From NCBI GenBank assembly GCA_007115705.1, contig QXEO01000222.1:4219176-4283175 (forward strand): a stretch of DNA of 64,000 nucleotides, given 5' to 3'. The notes under the pieces are model-generated. The model did no database searches, was not told the DNA's origin, and worked only from the letters and a program-made list of their open reading frames with translations. The stretch comes from Dactylis glomerata (lineage: Eukaryota > Streptophyta > Magnoliopsida > Poales > Poaceae). The first letter of the stretch is position 1; every line of letters starts with the position of its first letter. A program made the position numbers and the translations under genes. Shown in pieces: positions 45,338 through 57,310 of this stretch.

Positions 45338-48251
45338 AGCATCCCCAAGCTTAACTCCTGCTCGTCCTCGAGTAGGTAAGTGATAACAAAAAATAATTTT
45401 TGAGGTGACATGCACCAACACAAATTTGATCATCTATGTAAGCATTGAGTGCTGGGATCAAAAGAACTTAAAACATGGGCATGAAAGACATAATCTTGAT
45501 AGAGGAAACTTAGCAACCATGTTATAACATGAAAAAGAACACAAATGAAAGATCATGAAAATGAAACAATGAAAGTCAAACGTGTGTTCAAATCATATGG
45601 AAAAACATATCAAATGGTTTTCAGCTTGTCCTTCATGGAATAGCGAAACATAAATGCATAGGACACCTTCAAGTTTAAGAGGGCGACTAGATACAAATAA
45701 TTTAAGGACAAGTGAAACCAAAATAATAAATCAATCAATGATAAACTTTGGGACTATGCACATTAAACTCAGAATGACAACTATGCTCTCTTAGATGGTG
45801 CATAAAGGTAGAAGGTGGAGACTCAACATAAAAGTAAAAGAAAGGCCCTTCGCAGAGGGAAGCAGTGATTGCAAGTTTTATAAACCTTCAAAAATTATGG
45901 TACTTACTAGCTTTGAGCTCTCATTGCCCCTATCATAGGCATCTTGAATGGTTAAAGTTAATGCGAGTACAATTATGAAGCATATGCTTGACAAATCATA
46001 AGTTGAAAACCTCGTGTCCCGTGAAGTACGAATACCCAAACCTCATGCTACTCGACTTAGAGTCCCAACCAAGCTCTTGTCATTGTAAGTGTACACGTAT
46101 CATCGAGAACCGCCAACGGGGTACCTCCGTGCCCGATGACATGGAACAAGCCCACATCAAAATGACAGGACAAACAGACAATGAATACCTTGGCATCTCT
46201 TTTATTTACCATTGGTATAGATTTTTATTTTGAGATGTGTCGTCGAATGTTTACTATGGGCATGCTATAAATTTCCACCATGAATTATGGATGGCTTAGA
46301 TTGGCGGCCCAGACATTTCTCTAACACGTATACAAACTCCATGATCCCGCAAGATTCCCAATTTATTTCACATTGCGAGTATCCATAAACAAAAGATCAC
46401 GATATCAACTCAAATAAGAAGTGCAATGTTGAAAGCTTACCCCATGACGGCATGGTTTGGCTAATTTCCAACTTACAATTTGCAAGCATAACAACTCAAC
46501 ATAAGAGAGACACAATGTCAAATTTTTAAGAACGAGAAAAGTAAAGTGTGCCATCAGGTTCATGAGAGCTTTACTGACCAATTTTCGTATAACACCAAAA
46601 GAGTTTAACTTGAAGGATAGATAAAATCAAGTCAAATGTACTTTGGAATAGCAAATTGCTAATAGGTATGTTTGGTGGACACATTGGAATAACTTGGTTT
46701 TTGGGAGTTGGATGCATGAGTAGAGCTCATACTCAGTACAAAATGAGGGCTAGCAAAAGACTGGAAGCGACCAACTAAGAGAGCAATAACAGCCATAATC
46801 ATGCATAGCGACAAAACATCATTAAGAGAAGCATAAAATGGCATCAAAAGTCAAAAAATAAATGATCATCGAGGCTTATGGCGACTTTGTATGAGTCAAA
46901 CATGTTGTAAGCATGCGCCAAGTCAACCCAAATAAAGCATCAAGGAGAAAACCAAATTAATGCTTCCAAATAATAAAAACAACGCATGATTTTTTCAAAG
47001 GCTCATTAAGCAATCTCAGTCATTTGAGACAAGTCATGCTACAGCAAAGATCACTAAGCATACTATCAAAATGACATCAAGCACGACATGCAAAAGTCTA
47101 AGCCGCAGTCTAAATAAGCTCCTTTTTGTACCACTTTTTTGCATGAAACTTTTTCTCTTTTCCAACATCATTTGAACCTTTTTGAATTAACTCTTTTGAT
47201 GAAAACCAACATGGACCAGAGGTAAAAATACACCTTGATACAAAGATATAACAAGATCTGAACAAAAATCAAGGCAAAAACCGAAAGCTAAATGCAGTTC
47301 TAGAAAAAGAGAACACTCATTGAACGATAAGAGTGAAAAACGGAGTGTTCCTGGCTAATGAAAAGCAAGGCAACTTCTCAAAAGAAATTTTTTGGGGTCC
47401 AACCATTTATTGCAGCAAACAAAACTAAAGAAAACTGAAAACTAAAGTAAAGACGCTCCAAGAAAAATGCATAGTGCATGAAGCAATAAAAATATAGTGT
47501 GTTGAAAGGTGACCTGATTTTTGCCAATGAAGAAGGGGTGCCTCGGGGGCATCCCCAAGCTTTGACGCTTGTACTTCTTAGATATTTCTTGGGGTGCGTG
47601 GGCATCCCCAAGCTTGAGCTTTTGTCCATTCTTGAACTCATCTCATCATTCTCCGATCCCTACACTTGAAAACTTCCTTCATACAAAACTCAACACAATT
47701 CTATTAGCAACATTAGTGTAAGCATAATAATGAATCAACCCCTTTTTGGTTCAGATTTCAACTCAAAACCACCACATATAAAGCATATACTACTGTAGCA
47801 ACTTCCCCAAATCTTCAAGAACTCAAAAAGAAAGCGATCGAGAGGCAAACACAAATAGTGGCAGAAATCTGTCAAAACAGAACAGCTGACAGAGGTCGAC
47901 TTTTTTGAGGGTTTTCTGTTGCTCAAATAAAAAAGTGTAAAACTAATGAAAGTTTGGATATAACATGGGGCATATGCACAAGAAATCGCAGGTCAAAAAG
48001 ATATTCTGAGAATTTTCACGAATTTTTACGGTGCAGCACCAAAATCTGTTTTAGGACAGCAACATCCCCAAATCTTACCTCACTCAAATTAGAGGTTTCT
48101 CTTGGCACAACAACAAAATAAAAAGGATAAGGAGCGGTTATTACAGTAGTAATAACTTCCAAGACTCAAATAAAAGAAAAAGAACTGAAAAGAAAACAAT
48201 GGGTTATCTCCCAAGAGTGCTTTCTTTAACGCCTTTAAGCTAGGCTAAGTA

Positions 48252-49252
48252 ATTTGAGAAGATGCTCACATAAGAAATATGAATGGAAGCCCAAAAAGAG
48301 CATCAAGGAGCAAATATAAAACACATTTAAGTCTAACCCACTTCCTATGCATAGGAATCTTGTAAGAAAATAAATCAAAGAAGCACATAGTAACAAGTAT
48401 GGGTAGATAAAACAAGAGCAACTTTGGAACTTTCAATATAAAGAGAGGTGTTTTAGTAACATGAGAATTCCAACAACCATATTTTTCTCTCTCATAATAA
48501 TTTTCAAGAGCATCATGAACAAACTCAACAATATAAATATCACACTCATCCTCCTTTGTTAGGCATGGAGGGCTATCAAATAAGGTATTAGTTAAAGAGT
48601 TACTCTTATTGGAGGTAGACATGGGTTGCTCCATTCTCCCTCCTCTTGATCATCACTCTCCTCCTCTTTTTCATACAATGAGCTTCCAGTTTCAGCAATT
48701 TCTTCTTCCATAGGCTCCTTCAAGGCATTAGTCTCTTCCGTTGGAGAGCATCTATTAAGATATTTAAGAATATAGCCATTTTCTTCTTTGTAATTATCAA
48801 AGCAAAATTTAAGTATATCATAAACCTCATATTTATTAGGTGCATCATCAGTATTTTCAAGCAAAAAGCAAGTTCGAATGCACCCTTCCAAGCAATAAAT
48901 TCTTCAATTTGTACCACATCATAAAAGTCATAATTTCCATTAATATAAGAAGATATGGTAACATCATCGTTATACTCACATTGAAAAGGGAGGTGTTTAT
49001 ACCTCCTACAGCAACAAGATCTATCGAAGCAATAAGTAACATTGTAAGTAGAGCACACATTTTTAGCAATGATATACAATCTATGGATTTGTTCCCATAA
49101 GTGTTTCCCTTTTTGTAACAAGCGGTGTTCCTCATAATAATTTGTTGCTCTTCAGTGAACCCACCTTGCCAAAAAGATTTAGTTTCAAAGAAACCAACCA
49201 TTGATAGAAAGTATGATAAAGCAATACAATAACAGACCAACAAAAATAACAA
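48252..49252 (-). pseudogene. R4 gag-like gene, frameshifted
   Basis: The minus strand shows a chain of overlapping frames: FTEEQQIIMRNTACYKKGNT early, an acidic EEEESDD-type stretch, then SYKIPMHRKWVRLKCVLY near the end. The last block matches the C-terminus of R2 gag (FSYKIPMHRKWFRFKCVFHI), so both descend from one gag-like gene. The gag core and CCHC knuckle of R2 are not recognisable here; internal deletion is likely. Several frame changes make it non-functional. Confidence 0.65.
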
Positions 49253-49407
49253 CTATAGTAGGAACTAATTTTTTTTTGTATTTTCGATAAAATGATGCAA
49301 GCAAAAATAAAGTAAAGCAAAACAATAAACAAAGTAAAGGATGTGCGTGTGAAACTCCCCTTGCAGAAATCTTCTTTTTCCCCGAAAACGGCGCCAGAAA
49401 ATTAGCT

Positions 49408-51020
49408 TGATGCGGGCAGATAACCACCCAGTTGGGAACCCCAAGAGGAAGGTATGATGAGCACAGTAGCAAGTTTTCCCTCAGTAAGAAACCGCAGTTT
49501 ATCGAACCAGTAGGAAAAAGCCAAACTTTAGAAGGTGATACCTGCTAGCTTCGCGATAGCTCCAGACAATTTATAAGGCGCCTCGTCCAGGGCTTTGCTT
49601 TGCACCAGCAACAATGTGGAACCTGCACACAACACAACCAAGAACTTTGCTCCCAACTTACGATGAGGTTGTCAATCTCACCAGTTTGCTGTAAACAAAG
49701 GTATGAGCGTATCGAGTGGAAAATAATAGTAGTATGCGAGAAAGTAAACGGTAATAGCAATGTAAAGGAAATTGGACCGGGGTCCACAGTTCACTAGTGG
49801 TGTCTCTCCATAAGATAAATAACAACATGCTGGGTAAACAAATTATAGTTGGGCAATTGATAGAATAAAGATAACGTGCATATGTCACAAGGATCACTAT
49901 GAGATTTACTCTGGGCATTACAACAAAATACATAGACCGCCATCCAACTGCATCTATGACTAATAATCCACTCGCGGGGATATCGTCCGAACACCCCATG
50001 AGTATTAAGTTGCAAACAACAGATAACTGCATTAAGCAAAGTGTGTAATGTAAACAAAACGAATGTCCTTGGACACAAGAATCTTGTTTTCTCCCTAGTG
50101 GCAACAACACATCTACAACCTTAGAGGTTTCTGTCACTTCCCCAGATTAAATAGAGGCACGAACCCAACTATCGAGCATAAATACCCCCTCTTGGAGTCA
50201 CTAGTATCTACTTGGCCAAGATAGGTACTAACAACGGAGAGCATGCAAGATCATAAACAACATAGAGATAACATAAGATAAAATTCAGCACATCAACTTA
50301 ACATAACACCAATATTCATCGGATCCCAACAAACACAATATGTAGAATTACACAAAGATGATCTCGATCATGTAAGGCAGCTCATGAGATCTAAACATGA
50401 AGCACATGGTGGAGAAGACAACCATCTAGCTACTGCTATGGACCCATAGTCCAAGGTAGACTACTCACTCATCGCTCCGGAGGCAAGCATGGCGATGAAG
50501 AAGACCTCCGGTGGCGATTCCCCTCTCCGGCAGGGTGCCGGGAAGAGCTTCTGGACCCTCCCAATCTCGGGTCGATGATGGCGGTGATCGCGATGTGTTT
50601 CTGGAAAATTGATCGGGTGTTTAGGTTTTTCCCGTTGCGGGGTCTTTATAGGCGAAGGGGCGGTGTCAGAAGTGGACCAGGGGGCCCTTACCATAGGGCG
50701 GCGCGGCCAGGGGCTGGGCCGCACCCCCTGGTGGTGAGGCTGGCCCCTGGCCCCTCTCCGTCTCCTCTTCGGACTTCTGGAAGCTTCGGTAAATATTAGG
50801 AGGTTCGGCTTTTGTTTTGTCCAATTCCGAGAATATTTCCTATGTAACTTTTCTAAAACAGAAAAACAACAGAAACAGGGAACTGGCACTGTGGCATCTT
50901 GTTAATAGGTTAGTTCTGGAAAATGCATAAAAACGCCACGAAGTGTAACAAAACACTAAGCAAATGGTATAAGAACAAGCATGGAGCATCAAAAATTATA
51001 GATATGTTTGAGATGTATCA
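49408..51020 (-). repeat. R4 5' LTR
   Basis: Pairs with 43704-45337. On the minus strand it starts TGATACATCTCAAACATATC (51020 downward), one transition away from the canonical TGATACGTCTC. Confidence 0.9.
50644..50651 (-). promoter_or_regulatory. TATA box candidate in the R4 5' LTR
   Basis: The minus strand reads CTATAAAGACCCC, the same relative place as the TATA-like sequences of R1 and R3. Confidence 0.45.
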
Positions 51021-53436
51021 AGGATATGAAGTGTTTGAAGAGAAAATTGAAAAATCTTTGGAGCTTAATTTGCACGCTAATAGTGTTGTTAGTATGAATG
51101 CTTTGAACACCGTTATTGCTAATGCTATAGAAAAATCTAAGCTTGGAGAAGCTAGTTTTGGTAAGCATGATATTTTTAGTTCCCCAGCTTTAGTGGAGAA
51201 AGTTTGCTCTGATGATATTTTATCTCCCATATGTGATGTTTTTAATGATGCTTGTGCTCCTCATCCTTTTAAAATACCTATGAAAATTGTTGAACGTGCT
51301 ATGAATAACTGCTATTTAGGAGATGGAACTGTCCATCCTGGTGATCATTTTCTTTTTATACATGAATTATGCGAGTTGTTCAAGTGTGCAGTTATTTCAA
51401 TGAACCAAGTTAAGAGGAAGCTATTTTCTTTATCACTAAAGGGCAAATCTGCGGAATGGTATAAAACACTGAAGGATGGCCGACCTGCTGATTGGGAGGA
51501 AATTGTACCTCTCTTTTATTCTAAATTCTATCCTTCTAGTGAGGTTTATAAAGATAGGAATTATATTTATAATTTCCATCTGCATGAGGGGGAAAGCATT
51601 GCCCAAGCGTGGGGAAGATTGAAGTCACTAATGCTCAAATGTCCTATTCATGATCTTCCCCGTAATATTGTTATTAATAATTTTTATGCAAGGCTTTCAG
51701 GATATTACAAGGACTATCTAGATGCATGCTTTGATGGCTCTTTCACAAGCAAGGATGTTGATGTCAAGTGGAATCTTCTTGAAACAATTCAAAACAATAT
51801 TGAAGATTGGGATAGCGACAAAGGTAAAGGATCAGGTATAAATTATGAATATGATTGCATTAAGTCTTTCGCTGAAACTTCTGATTTTCAAGAGCTTAGT
51901 GCTAAATATGGTCTTGATCCTCAAATTATGGTTAATTGTTTTAGAGCCTTTGCTTCCCATATTAATGTTCCTAAGGGAAATGGGGATGTGTATCATGAAC
52001 CTTTGAAAGACACTTGCATAGAAAGTGATATTGTTATTGATGATTGCAATAAACATGCTCAGATTTCTGAAAGTACTACTTCTTATAAGCATGTTAATTT
52101 TTGTGGAGTACTTAGACCTTGTGAACAGAGTCACAACAAAGAAGATTATTGTATCCACCACAGGAATGAAGAAACCCAAATGTGGCGCAAGGCTCTAGAT
52201 GAGCTTGGTGAAAAGGTTTGTGAGCTTTATCCTTTTATTTGTGAACTTTGCCATGAAACAGGTCATTTTAATTTTCAATGCTCAGGACCTAATAATGACC
52301 CTTCTAATCCTATGAGTACCACAAGTTTGTATTGTGATGATAAGATCACTCTCAATCAGCATGATGAGTTTACTATATTTTTGGGGTGTGAAGAGATATC
52401 TAGAAAGACTTCTTTGGTAGATATGAGTGCTCTTGATATTAATAGCACCCTTCGTGGTTGTCATCTCTATTGTGTTAAGGATTGCTTCGCAAATACTTAC
52501 ATACAAAATGTTATAAAAGAGGATGCTTTATCCAAATTTGACAGGGATGATTTTTGTTTCTATCTTATTAACAAAAAGGAGGAATCCTCCAAAGTTTCTT
52601 CTGTTGTTTCTGTCAACAAACCAGGTTATGTGGAGAAAATGCCTTTCAAGTCTCTCCCTCCTAAGGGAGAGAGTAAGAAGAGTAAGAAGAAAAAGAAAAA
52701 GAGGAGTAAAAGGAGAGAGGAAATAGTATCTTCCCCTAAGCATGTTGCTCCTATTATAGATTATGATAATTCTGATCTTGATGATGTTCCCATGCCTGTT
52801 ACCTATGTTAGTGATCATGATTGGGAAAATCACTCTAATTTTGATATTGAAAATCTTTTTGGTACCAATTCTGAAAATTATAAGGTTTATAATTGTTGTA
52901 CCATTAGTACTATCCATGTTCCTTCTTATGATGATATGTTTGATGAATATGCTTTGCAAAATAGCCGTTCTCTCGCTTATGATGATACTAAACCTCTAGT
53001 TTATGATGGTTACGATGATGAGTATAATATTTTTAGTTCACCTACTTTTGAGGCGAAAATTAGTTATGATTACAATATGCCTCCTGTTTTTGATGATTAT
53101 GGTGATGAGAATAATTATTCTGTTGAATCTGCTCCTACTATGATTGTTCATGTGGGGAGTATTAATTCTTTTATGCATGTGGCTTATGATAGGGATGCTT
53201 TATGTGATAGTTATGTTAGTTCTATTCATGATGCTACTGAAGGTTATTATGAGAGAGGGAAACATAGTTTGATGGATCTCAACAATATTGAGTTTCCCCT
53301 CTCTATGTTGCAAATCTTGAAGTTGCACTTGTTTTATCTATCCATAATTGCTACTATGTGCCTCGTTGATTTATTTTCTTACAAGATTCCTATGCATAGG
53401 AAGTGGTTTAGATTTAAATGTGTGTTTCATATTTGA
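51021..53436 (+). CDS. gag: R2 gag-like protein, N-terminus lost
   Basis: About 805 codons of R2 origin. The open frame actually begins upstream at 50923, inside the R4 LTR, so its first 33 residues are foreign and the native start is gone. The retrotransposon gag domain lies at about 51390-51800, with KLFSLSLKGKSAEWYKTL, IVPLFYSKFYP and GESIAQAWGRLKSLM. A CCHC knuckle CELCHETGHFNFQC (C-X2-C-X4-H-X4-C) is at 52240-52281. A Lys/Arg-rich block lies at 52673-52720, an acidic Asp/Tyr-rich region follows, and a hydrophobic C-terminal segment (LHLFYLSIIATMCLVDLF, about 53323-53376) ends in basic MHRKWFRFK. No protease or RT follows. The frame is still open over 2.4 kb, which is notable. Confidence 0.8.
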
Positions 53437-53646
53437 TTTTTGATGCTCTCTCTTGCTTCAAGTTCCTTTATAGCGCCTTTGCCTTAAGCTCTTTTATGGC
53501 GCCTACATGAGCATCTTTTCAAAGTACTGCACCTAGCTCAAAGGCGTTAAAGGAAAGCACTCTTGGGAGATAACCCAATGTTTTATTTTCAGTACTTTTT
53601 CTTTTATTTGAGTCTTGGAAGTTATTACCTCTACTAGTAAATGTGT

Positions 53647-53660
53647 ACGTGCACGCACGT
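53647..53660 (-). terminator. Helitron 3' terminal hairpin
   Basis: The arms acgtgc and gcacgt flank a 2-nt loop, 9 nt inside the CTAG terminus, as expected for the Helitron rolling-circle termination signal. Confidence 0.7.
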
Positions 53661-54969
53661 GTGATCATATAAATTTATCTGCAATCTTTTGTTGCGTCGG
53701 TCTTCTTGAATTTTTTTACTCTCGTGATCATGAATTTTTTTCCTATGCATTTCACACATACAATTTTTGTTTCAACAAAATTATTGAGGTCCACTTCAAT
53801 AAAAATCAATCGAGAAAGTCTATAACATAAACTTAAAATATATTTTATTAAAAATATCTATCACAGAGACTAAATGATGATCGATACAACCCACAAAAAC
53901 CAAGTAGACCGATTCAAATGACATGAATTTAAAGTTTCACAAGACCACACAACTATTCGGGTCCTGTCGTGCCTCGTGGTTAATTGGGCTAACATGATAC
54001 AATATGCTATTACATAAAACATGAAATAACACCTACTCAATATTAAACATGCAGTTGTCACAAGAGTACCAGTGAGAGCCATTTGGTACATTGAAAACGC
54101 CATCCGTATCTGCTCATGTAAACAAAAAAGTGTGTATGATTAGTATACTGGGAAGTATACAATAAAGTGACCAGATAACCCTAGAGATTATGCAATGTGC
54201 GGTGTAAAAATGAGTATGCATCATCTGGTGCTAACTTAAGCTGGAGGGGAATTTGCAATGAGTACGTTAGGCATAGATCAGCATGCCAAGAGTATAACTA
54301 TGGCCCATGCTCTGCACATAAATATGTTTATTGTGTTTGGGAAAATATATTCAAGATGTTCGTTTCATCGGCCTAATATAGAAAGGGGAATCATTGATCT
54401 GCCACATTGTATATGTAAGGAGCGCTGTAAGATTAATTAGCATAAAACAGAAGCATAACATGAGCCTGAGCAAAAACCAGTAAGAGTAACATGAACTTTC
54501 CAATCCGTACAAAATCGTATCAGCTTACAATTTATATGGGTGTCAGACTAAGAGATAGACCAATGATGAAGCAAATATAAATTAAGATTGATCAGCATAC
54601 ATGCATCATTGGACAGCCAGAATCCGTGCACATGGTGCGTTCTATCATCAACTGAAATTTATAATATGTACAAAATCGTATCAACTTAACATTGCAATGT
54701 CCAGGGAACAAGAAAATGGATTTAAGAATTATATGAAAGGGTTAAGAAAGGCTGTTCCATGCATCATCTATACTGTTAACCAATATACTGCTTGTACGGA
54801 TGACATCAATTATAAGAACATAATGAAGTTTGCAAAAGTGAGATTCTCTGTCATCTATGCATTAGTTCTGAACTACAATCCTGCTTTGTGCTATGATGGT
54901 ACTCAGCGAAACCGCATGGACTTCACAGGCAAAAAATACAAACGTGAATCACTTTCGAGATGCATCTAC

Positions 54970-55118
54970 CTTGTTCTGGTTCAAGTAACAAATCACACCA
55001 TTTCTGTGCAGCCATTCCGACTCATCATCAGCACTGAGCAAAGAGGTTCCCCCATATTTTTGTGAAGAATGTGCTAGAGAAATTTGAGATGCATCGTTCT
55101 GAACATCTGAAGCCATAC
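54970..55118 (-). pseudogene. Captured exon-like block in Hel1 (MASDVQNDAS...)
   Basis: 149 bp bounded by an acceptor (atttatag) and a donor (gtagatg) on the minus strand, fully open in one frame. It encodes ASDVQNDASQISLAHSSQKY, then GGTSLLSADDESEWLHRNGV, then ICYLNQNK. I do not recognise the parent gene. Confidence 0.55.
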
Positions 55119-55204
55119 CTATAAATGCATTTCAGCTATGAAATCAGTATTTCATACATATATACAACTTGTGTTGTATATGTTGCAAGTACAGAACACA
55201 TGAC

Positions 55205-55362
55205 CTCCTTCAGTTTGTATCTGGGTGACTCCAGAATGTCTAATAGCCTGCACATGACATAACGTGTTTTCATAATTGATAGGGGCCGTTGACTGTTTTT
55301 TAAGCTCCCGCAATTGCCGTCGGCGCTTTAAAATTTCATCCTTGATTTTGCTTGTGTAGCCT
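55205..55362 (-). pseudogene. Captured exon-like block in Hel1 (SKIKDEILKRRRQLRELKKQ...)
   Basis: Open minus-strand frame after an acceptor-like catattag. It is basic and helical (KIKDEILKRRRQLRELKKQ), then STAPINYENTLCHVQ. The downstream splice point is ambiguous. Parent gene unknown. Confidence 0.5.
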
Positions 55363-56176
55363 AATATGATCACTACGTATTTAAATTATACTTGGACTCT
55401 GGGAGGGACATTCATTCAGAGTCACATAGCTTCCACATTTTCCACCGACAACAGTTATGCTTGGCAAAAACTTTAGTAAATCTGTTCATTTGTGTAAGGT
55501 CACTCCATTGCAAAAATAATAACCCTGCGAACTCCAATGCATATTGCACTACATGAGGTACTGGTAAAAATGCAAAATCGTTGGAATGATACTTTAGTTG
55601 AAAACTTTTGAGCAGAAGATGCTAATTTCTTTCTTGAATAAATTCAGAAGAGTTTGAAAACAGCTGTATGCAGTCGAGGAAGTCATGTTTGCATTTCACT
55701 TGTGCACTCAACTGAAATTTGCTTTGCGTTTTCTAGTATTGAAAGCGCCTCTACTGACATACTAAGACACTTCCATTTATATTTACCATACTATTACAAG
55801 GACAATTCACATGTGGCGTTCTTCAAAATATTGCGCTGAAATATGCTCGGAAGGAAATAGAGCTTCTGTTGCATGAATGCTGAAACTGAGCACATAGTTC
55901 TTATCAGAATGACACATGAAGGATTCTACAATAAACAAAATAAAAATGTGAGATCTGAATACTGGTTTGATAGGCACCCAAATGCGCCACCAAATGCACC
56001 ACTATTAATCCACAAGGATGTGGCCATGAATTGCACCGTGGACACCCGCAAGAGTCAGTTCATTAAAGCTAAAGTTGTCAGGATAAAATACTAAAATATA
56101 GTATATTACTCGCATCAGTGCTAAACAACAAGTAATCTTGAGATGTTATAACAGGTTATTAACATTCTTAACTTAC

Positions 56177-56254
56177 TTGCTGATAATAAACACACCCAAC
56201 GCAGTTTTTGGCATGTGCCCCATTATATCTTGCACTTTTATGTGACCATTAAAC
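56177..56254 (-). pseudogene. Captured exon-like block in Hel1 (FNGHIKVQDIMG...)
   Basis: 78 bp between a clear acceptor (ttttgcag) and donor (gtaagtt) on the minus strand, length divisible by three. It encodes FNGHIKVQDIMGHMPKTALG then VFIIS. The clean splice borders and open frame make this the best exon candidate. Parent gene not recognised. Confidence 0.6.
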
Positions 56255-56639
56255 CTGCAAAAGATTACCTCAATAAAAAAGCATAACCATAGAGTCTTGC
56301 AGGAATTATTAAGCCAACGTCAATGGTGCGACCATAGTACAGGCTCATGGTATATGATATTAGACTTATATACAAATCAACAGTCCATCGATGCCACAAG
56401 AATGCTATCATACAAATTACCTGGCTCAGAATAATTTCTTATGAAAAGTAGGAAAGGGGTGATATTGTATGACTATACTGCTAGGAATAAGAAAACAAAT
56501 CAAAATTCAGAACCTCCCATGCTGGAAAAAAATCAATACGAAACAAACTGAACAGAACTAACTTGCAACATGTTCATAACACTTATTTCTCCAATTCTGA
56601 GAGCTGCTGCTATAATACCAACCAGTTAGTTTTATTGTT

Positions 56640-57310
56640 TATGTAAGAGCCATCTCCTAGGATAGTCATTGGTGCAGAATTTTTTTGCATTGGTTTCACA
56701 CCTATCTTGGCTGCGGCAGCCTCCCCATTTGCCGAAGATCTGCGAGAGATAGTGCCTCCCTGCAGGCCGATCAGCTTCTGAGGTTGAATACGCTCCCAAG
56801 AATTCTATACTTTTTTGACATGGCTTCACTAACATCCACTCCAGAAACACCGCCGATAGCATATCTTATCTTAGTGTTTTGGAAGCAGGAAGGATTGGTG
56901 GGGATCGAGTAGCGGTGTCCCTGCGGGTAAGAACTAAGAAGGGATGGATCATGGAAGGAGGACTGGACGCAGCGGCGGCGCTGAGAACCTGGGAGGAACG
57001 GAATTACTTAGGGTGTGCTGCAGACCAAGCGGAGGAGCTCGAGCTCGTTGACCATGAACTCCTGCAGCGGGTGTAAGAGAAAGTAGTATGCAAGGACACC
57101 ATGCGAGGACTGGAGACGGCGGCGGCGGTGGATCCCGTGTTAGGATGGCATCGGAATCGGAGTGGGGCGACTTCGCCTCACCAGTTCGTCTCCACTCACA
57201 GGTCAAGAGCGGCAGCAGATTCCGCCGCGGAGGCGGCATCGGATGGAGGGAGTGGGGCGGCATTTGCGCTGATCGTGCGAGGAGGTACCGCGAGCAGCGG
57301 TTGAGATGTA
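56640..57310 (-). pseudogene. Likely first exons of the captured gene in Hel1
   Basis: GC-rich minus-strand sequence (57310-56950) typical of a grass first exon, followed by a segment with short coding-like pieces (AIGGVSGVDVSEAMSKKYRI at about 56862-56800) and stops. Structure not resolved; grouped as a broken gene 5' end. Confidence 0.4.

Larger units (their letters stand above)
43704..51020 (-). mobile_element. R4: LTR retrotransposon, member of a partial tandem array
   Basis: 3' LTR 43704-45337 (1634 bp), internal 45338-49407, 5' LTR 49408-51020 (1613 bp). A degenerate tRNA-Asp site lies at 49379-49396. The LTRs are clearly more diverged than those of R1 or R3. The LTR at 43704 is flanked by a primer site on its left and a polypurine-side sequence on its right, so it served two elements. 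At the right end 51020 joins directly to R2 gag. Because the left element is deleted, no target duplication can be recognised. Internal frames are damaged gag-like pieces. Confidence 0.85.
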
